DNA of 64,000 nt from Polytrichum commune (taxonomy: Eukaryota > Streptophyta > Polytrichopsida > Polytrichales > Polytrichaceae), in NCBI GenBank assembly GCA_950295325.1, contig OX485809.1, forward strand, positions 26,488,144-26,552,143, given 5' to 3'. The position numbers and the translations under genes are program-made. Numbering within the stretch: the stretch's first letter is position 1; every line of letters begins with the position of its first letter. The notes under the pieces were generated by a model. The model made no database searches. It worked only from the letters and a program-made list of their open reading frames with translations, and was not told where the DNA came from. Positions 59,444-64,000 of this stretch are shown piece by piece.

Positions 59444-60493
59444 TCTAATTTTGGTGGGAGTAACTTCCATGTAAACCGGTTCAGGAGCGGGTTACACCGT
59501 CTAAGTTTGCTGAGGGTTGAAGGTGACCTTGACAGTGGTACGGGTGGAGGGCGCCAGAGAACTACGAGAGGTGTCAAATGTACTAGGAAGATGTATCAGG
59601 GAAGATCGCTTCCGTTTACTGCTGAAGACTACAATGAAGATGAGGGTAGACCACAGGGTTGTCTATTGTGTCGTGATGGAGGCAAATCTCGGCATAATAT
59701 CGTGCCGTCACGACACGTATCCGTCACGACATTATGTCGGATGCTGTCTTTATCCTGACGGACTTGAATTTTACCGAATTCTGTGTGTAATTACATTACC
59801 CCATTTCGGACACGTAGAATGTAAGATGTCCACGTGTGATGACATGTCAGCAAAGTAGAGGTAAAGTGGGGAAAAAATTACTAGCGCCCGTCCGCCCCGT
59901 CTGCCCCTGTTCCCCGATCGTCCGCCCCCGTTCCCCCCCGTCCGCCCCCGTTCCCGCCCCATCCGCCCCCGTTCCCCCCCGTCCGCCCCACCCTCGTCCC
60001 CCATCCGCCCCATACCCTCCTTAGTCATATTTTACTACTTTGATTTTAAAATAATGATAAACAGAATGGCAAAATGGTTTACCTGGCGCTCGGCATATCC
60101 ATGTCCACGTCGGCTTTTTCTACCACATAGGACGCCACCTTGGCAAGAAGGTAAGTATTTTACCCACCCTCTTAGTTTCCCCCTAGGTTGACCCTACGTG
60201 GACCCTATTGTGTCGTGACAGAGGGGTTCATCATGACACGACACATCATGACGGCACAACACCGTCATTACGTCGGGATAGACAACCCTGGTAGACCACA
60301 TCTAGATGAAAATGGCATACAGGATGCAAAGGGCTCCCGGCCCACCAAGAAGATAATTATCTTACAACATGACCGAGAGTTGCACCTTCGGAGCGCGACT
60401 CCCTTAACAAATGATGATTTCAACACAGACGAGTCTGAAGAGGACCCAAGGTGTGACGAAGCAAATGATCCCACAGTATGGATTCAAACGTAA
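59444..60493 (+). pseudogene. Coding remnant interrupted by a hAT element
   Basis: An open frame without a start codon runs from 59444 (SNFGGSNFHVNRFRSG, then KCTRKMYQGRSLPFTAEDYN) to the hAT insertion at 59654. After the insertion and one copy of the 8-bp duplication, the same frame resumes at 60299 (HLDENGIQDAKGSRP, then an acidic tail DESEEDPRCDEAND) and stops at TAA 60491-60493. Removing the insertion gives one continuous frame. The FHV... segment faintly recalls the region after a retroelement integrase. I do not otherwise recognise it. Confidence 0.55.
59646..60298. mobile_element. Complete non-autonomous hAT element B
   Basis: The target duplication GTAGACCA (59646-59653 and 60291-60298) flanks a 637-bp body at 59654-60290. 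The terminal inverted repeat is CAGGGTTGTCTAT, perfect for 13 bp. Subterminal TCACGACA/TGTCGTGA motifs cluster at both ends. The left 230 bp match hAT element A at 47254, followed by the same kind of C-rich array (about 59886-60010). It encodes no transposase and was presumably mobilised by an element-A-type enzyme. Confidence 0.93.
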
Positions 60494-61172
60494 TGGTTTT
60501 GCACAAATGTGGTCTTTCGGTGCTCCCACGTATTCCCGTAATTTATTACTTACGTCAAAATTGATACAACCTTAGGGCCTTCGGTAAGACATTTAGACCA
60601 CAAAACGAACGCTACCTTCGCAGTTGTATCGTTTATTATAGTAATAAAGTTATTTATAGCATGTTTTTTTAAAATTTTAAAATACCATATGGTTGTCAAC
60701 TTGTCATTGCAATTAATTTCCAACAGAATGTTATGCCATCATTAGTACAATATTTTGTATTATTCTTATAGTGAATTGAGTGTTATTTTTATTTATTAAG
60801 CTTCTTAAAGCAAATGTTTTTATAAATATTGCAAGCCCCCTATTGTTCGATTGTACATGCTTCGTTGGTGACTTCTTCTTTTTGAGAACCTTTCTATGTG
60901 TTTTATATAATTATATCTTTATGTGGTATTCAATATTGATTATGTAGTTAATAGTACACTTGGTTAGACTATCATATGAATTACTAATATTCAAGTAAGT
61001 TTTTAAAAATTTCAAAAAACATTAAAACATGGGACATCCATATGCTATCTTCTACACGTTCTAATCACTTAGAAATGACAGCTTGTCGGTAAATCCTCTT
61101 CATATTACATATTCTTTGAACATGAAATGTGTCCATTGTGTCCAAAGTCTTCTTCCCTTCCTATACAACTTC
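60494..61172. other. Gene-free AT-rich spacer
   Basis: No supported feature. Strongly AT-rich from about 60640 to 61060. Confidence 0.45.
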
Positions 61173-62600
61173 CTAAACATCATACAAAAATTCATAATTT
61201 GAATCTGAATTGAGGTCTATTGCAACTGGATTAGCTGGATGAAGACTGCCGTGCAATTGAAGTCCTCGTTGTGCTCGTGATGATTTCGCTGCATCTTCCA
61301 CGCTTCGCGCTGCTCCACCGGTGAGATATGGACGACTTCTAGGAGACAATGGAACGGCATTACGTGGTCTAGGCCCACCAATTAGCCATTTCAAAACCGT
61401 ATCATCCGTAAGTCTATGCAAGAATGCATCAATTGCATTCAACTACAGTCTGTTCTGGTGGTACCCATGCTCAAACTGCAATTCAATTCTCGGATCCCGT
61501 TCCATAGGCATGTCATCTGCATCTTGTTCCAAATCATGCTCCGATACTGATTCGAAATCTGCTGCATTGTACCAAGGAGGATGATTGCCTCTCTTTAATT
61601 GTATGCTTGTTATATTCCAATGCCAACCAAGACATTGGTAAAAAATATTTTCAACATATGCTCGGGAGCTTGTTGTGATATAATTCATATGCAGCGTACG
61701 TAATTTGACGTGCATTCCGTGTCCATGCTCCATTTATGTTCTCGTTTCATAACTCAACCTTGATACAATTGTATAATCAGCTTCACTGAACATTCTCCGC
61801 ATCAAACTCTTGAAGTTCGATTGGAAAGTCCTTAGGCTTTAACACCCACACGTTAGGCATGTAATCCCGAAGGCCAAATCGGAGGTACAAACGAGGGTGG
61901 AAGGGTGATTTACAATGAGGATACTGACGTTTCTTGATCATATTTTTTATTAGACATTGTGGATGGAATTGGGCCTTACATGATCCAACTTGAAAGCATC
62001 CTTTTGGGTCAAATGCACATTGGCAAATCGCACACCCGGATCGGTGTGAAACCATTGCATGTGGATTTGGCCACAACACCACCAACCATGTAGAATGGAT
62101 GTTCATGCACTTGTTCCACATCCCAATGGTGATCCTCATCGGGCACTTGCTGTTAATCGATGCTCCCGCTTGGCAATGTCACTCCTTATTCTTATCCCAC
62201 ATACTAGGGTACATCTGCTCATCTTCTGGCCATGACGTGAGCATCATATTCCGCATTCTCTGATTGCGGTTTCATTCTTTCTGGATGTTCTCAAACTCAG
62301 CTTAAAATTGACGGGCCTTTACCATAGCAAACAATGTGCATGTCCTCATATTCTTGCGCTCTACAATCGCATTCAACAGAAATTTCTTTAGCCTTGCATT
62401 CTGTTCCTCCAATTGATCAAGAATGTCAAGGTTAATCTTGGCTTTGTAATCAACAATAACTTCATAGACCACTTGAATTTGTTGCTACATGTCCACCACC
62501 TCTTTTAGCAAAGCCTCCATATTTCCGCGCATTACTTGATTTATCGTACATACTTCCAAAGTTTTTGACTTTGCAATCTTGGCTTCTTTTAAATATATTA
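61173..62600 (-). pseudogene. Decayed coiled-coil and zinc-binding protein, transition-mutated
   Basis: Reading the minus strand from about 62600 down, one frame gives a helical coiled-coil part (INQVMRGNMEALLKEVVDM, DYKAKINLDILDQLEEQNAR). It continues into a Cys/His cluster SGCAICQCAFDPKGC, CKAQFHPQCLIKNMI and CPHCKSPFHP-like YPHCKSPFHPR, resembling a RING/PHD-type fold. It then runs through INGAWTRNARQITYAAYEL. One frameshift near 61660-61680 leads to YVENIFYQCLGWHWN and LKWLIGGPRPRNAVPLSP, ending at TAA near 61173. Eight in-frame stops interrupt it (after VDM, ARQF, IQKE, KNKE, ENVQ, one codon after that, KVEL and HQNRL). Each is one C-to-T or G-to-A change away from a sense codon (CAG, CAA, CGA or TGG). 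The protein family is unknown. Upstream of 62600 the DNA becomes extremely AT-rich (intron or non-coding). Confidence 0.7.
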
Positions 62601-62898
62601 TATTTAAAGAAATGGTTTTTGCAAGATTTCATCTTATAGTCATATAGGATCGAATATTAAAAATTGAACTTTATCTAGAAATAAAATATAAATATTTAAG
62701 ATTTATTTATTTTATATTAATTTCTTAATAATAAATAAAAAACATATGTTTTTCAAATATTTGGATTATTCGAATAATAAATCTTTAAAAACCAAATTAA
62801 ATTCATAATACTAGGAGAATTTTAATGTTGTAATTTTATATATTAATTAGTATTTTAAATTAAATATAAAATATATACATTTATATAATTTTTTCAAA
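62601..62898. other. Extremely AT-rich spacer
   Basis: About 300 bp, mostly A and T with TTTAAATATA-like runs. It may be an intron or flank of the pseudogene above. No gene. Confidence 0.5.
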
Positions 62899-63264
62899 GT
62901 GACTACTCAAGCCATTCTTTTCTCACTAGTGTACGGAAGGGAGGCTACTCTTTCCATTGAGTCCGAGGTCAAGTCATTACGAGCTGCAGATAGCTGCCGT
63001 TTTACAAACAATCAATCATTGAAGAGGAGGTTGGCTTCACTTGAGACATTTGATGAGAGCTGGAGGACAAGCCTTCAACACATTAAAGCTATTCAGAAGC
63101 GAAAGAAGATCACCTCCGATAAGAGGCACAAGATTCGGATCTTAAGGTTGGGTATGATGGTTTTATTTCAAGATGCACGGAAGTTAGACTTCCTAGGTAA
63201 GTTTGATGAAGATTGGTTTCAAATGGTACATATTGACATAGTCACGCCCCAATGTTTAATTTAG
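62899..63264 (+). pseudogene. Ty3/gypsy integrase C-terminal fragment
   Basis: The frame reads FSLVYGREATLSIESEV, then KRRLASLETFDESW, IQKRKKITSDKRHKIR and MVLFQDARKLDFLGKFDEDW. These are the end of a plant gypsy integrase core and the following GPY/F-type region (canonically ALVYG.EA.LP.E, RR..A.DKRH, GKF...W.GPY). GPY is replaced by FQMVHIDI, and the frame ends at 63264. No RT or other domains are nearby, so it is an isolated fragment. Confidence 0.8.
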
Positions 63265-63743
63265 GGTTTTTTAATTTACGATATGAATTTATAAAGAAAT
63301 TTGAATATAATTCTATAATTTAGAAAACCAATTCTTTATTGATTTAAAAATAACATTTTGTGACCTCTCACAAAGTTGAACGATACAGTGAAGATTGGCC
63401 GAGAATTTGATTGACCTGAAATTGCTTACTCGTTAAATTATCCTAAAGACCCATGTAAAACTTATGCTCGCAGCAATAGGTTCATTTACTTGATCGTCAA
63501 TGAGAATATTCATTTTTGTTGAGCTTCTATGTGTTTGTCATGCTGTACTAAAGTCATAGAAATATGCAGTAATAAACGGCAGGTTGAATTTTAAAATGAA
63601 AATAAAATAGAAGTGATAAAACATATTATACAAGTAATAATTTTATTACTGCGACGACGGTACAAATGCCCTTTATAAATCATATACATGAACAAATTAT
63701 GCACAATCTAATGGTCCACTTCATTCCGTCAACTTGATTTCCG
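63265..63743. other. Spacer
   Basis: AT-rich with no supported feature. Confidence 0.4.
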
Positions 63744-63958
63744 TCATGCCAACCTTGTAGATGCTCGTGACTTTCGTCGAGGGTCCTTTTTTGGCGTAAG
63801 AGGATCCGGTCGAAGTAAATCAACATAGCTAATCGTTCGGTCCTTTATCCGTTTCTTCAATGGTAGCCAATGAAGCGATAATCCTCTTATCTTCTTACGA
63901 AAACGCAAAGTCCTTGAATATTCGTCCGCTACCTTGACTTCTTCAATGTCGATTGTGA
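63744..63958 (-). other. Possible terminal exon on the minus strand at the window edge
   Basis: A minus-strand frame without ATG opens after a stop at about 63961 and reads TIDIEEVKVADEYSRTLRF, then KKIRGLSLHWLPLKKRIKD and SYVDLLRPDPLTPKK, ending at TGA 63744-63746. It is basic, about 71 codons long, and richer in GC than its neighbours. It may be the 3' exon of a gene or transposon ORF beyond the window. Family unknown. Confidence 0.3.
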
Positions 63959-64000
63959 ACCCTTAGAGTGGTCTACTATTCCGCGGGATTAATTACTTTT

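Noticed and set aside
59444-60493. Treating this remnant as the missing C-terminus of hAT element A
   Set aside because: It lacks any hATC dimerisation-domain motif, and no right terminal repeat pairing with 47254 was found beyond it.
1-64000. CRISPR arrays, bacterial operons or organelle genes
   Set aside because: No regular short direct repeats with unique spacers, no prokaryotic gene layout and no chloroplast or mitochondrial gene were seen; the content is nuclear plant DNA.

Overview
The window looks like nuclear DNA of a land plant. It is AT-rich, contains TTTAGGG telomere-type repeats, spliceosomal introns with GT-AG (and one GC-AG) borders, plant-type U2 snRNA genes, plant Ty1/copia, Ty3/gypsy and hAT elements, and two conserved eukaryotic genes. 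I cannot name the species from sequence alone. Gene density is low: two complete multi-exon protein genes and three U2 snRNA copies lie in a sea of young and decayed transposable elements.

Layout. 1-10.3 kb: no convincing gene; a GC-rich fold-back element (1930-2193), one copy of a 226-bp inverted-repeat MITE (5498-5723), and a 367-bp non-autonomous hAT element with an 8-bp target duplication (8181-8547). 10.4-12.4 kb: three tandem U2 snRNA genes or copies, each with the same upstream elements; the middle one has a changed branch-site-pairing base. 12.5-23.2 kb: two more MITE-like elements and a rotted minus-strand copia pol (20333-21560). 23.5-28.3 kb: a nine-exon FAM114/NOXP20-like gene. 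29.4-31.2 kb: a pogo-like terminus, a copia RNase H remnant with a probable LTR start, and a 113-bp tandem repeat. 34.8-44.6 kb: an 18-exon MAD1 spindle-checkpoint gene with a probable 5' leader exon.

45.8-63.3 kb is a nested transposon block. A hAT element with a BED/DUF659 transposase (left end at 47254) is split by a very young copia element (48929-54218; 301-bp LTRs differing at one base; TSD CTTAT). The copia has a complete pol frame but an internally deleted gag. The hAT frame resumes after the copia and stops at about 54470, without its C-terminal dimerisation domain or right end. Next comes an intact 841-codon single-exon ORF of a family I do not recognise (54945-57470), followed by a 20-G tract and a long LTR-like region with a TATA box. 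A 637-bp non-autonomous hAT relative (59654-60290) then sits in frame inside another coding remnant. The block ends with a minus-strand coiled-coil/zinc-binding pseudogene whose stop codons all look like C-to-T (or G-to-A) changes, and a gypsy integrase fragment.

The best candidates for something undescribed are the 841-aa ORF with its LTR-like 3' flank, the variant U2 copy, and the gag-deleted but pol-intact young copia. Exon borders were assigned by eye from splice signals, reading phase and remembered family sequence; no alignment was run.
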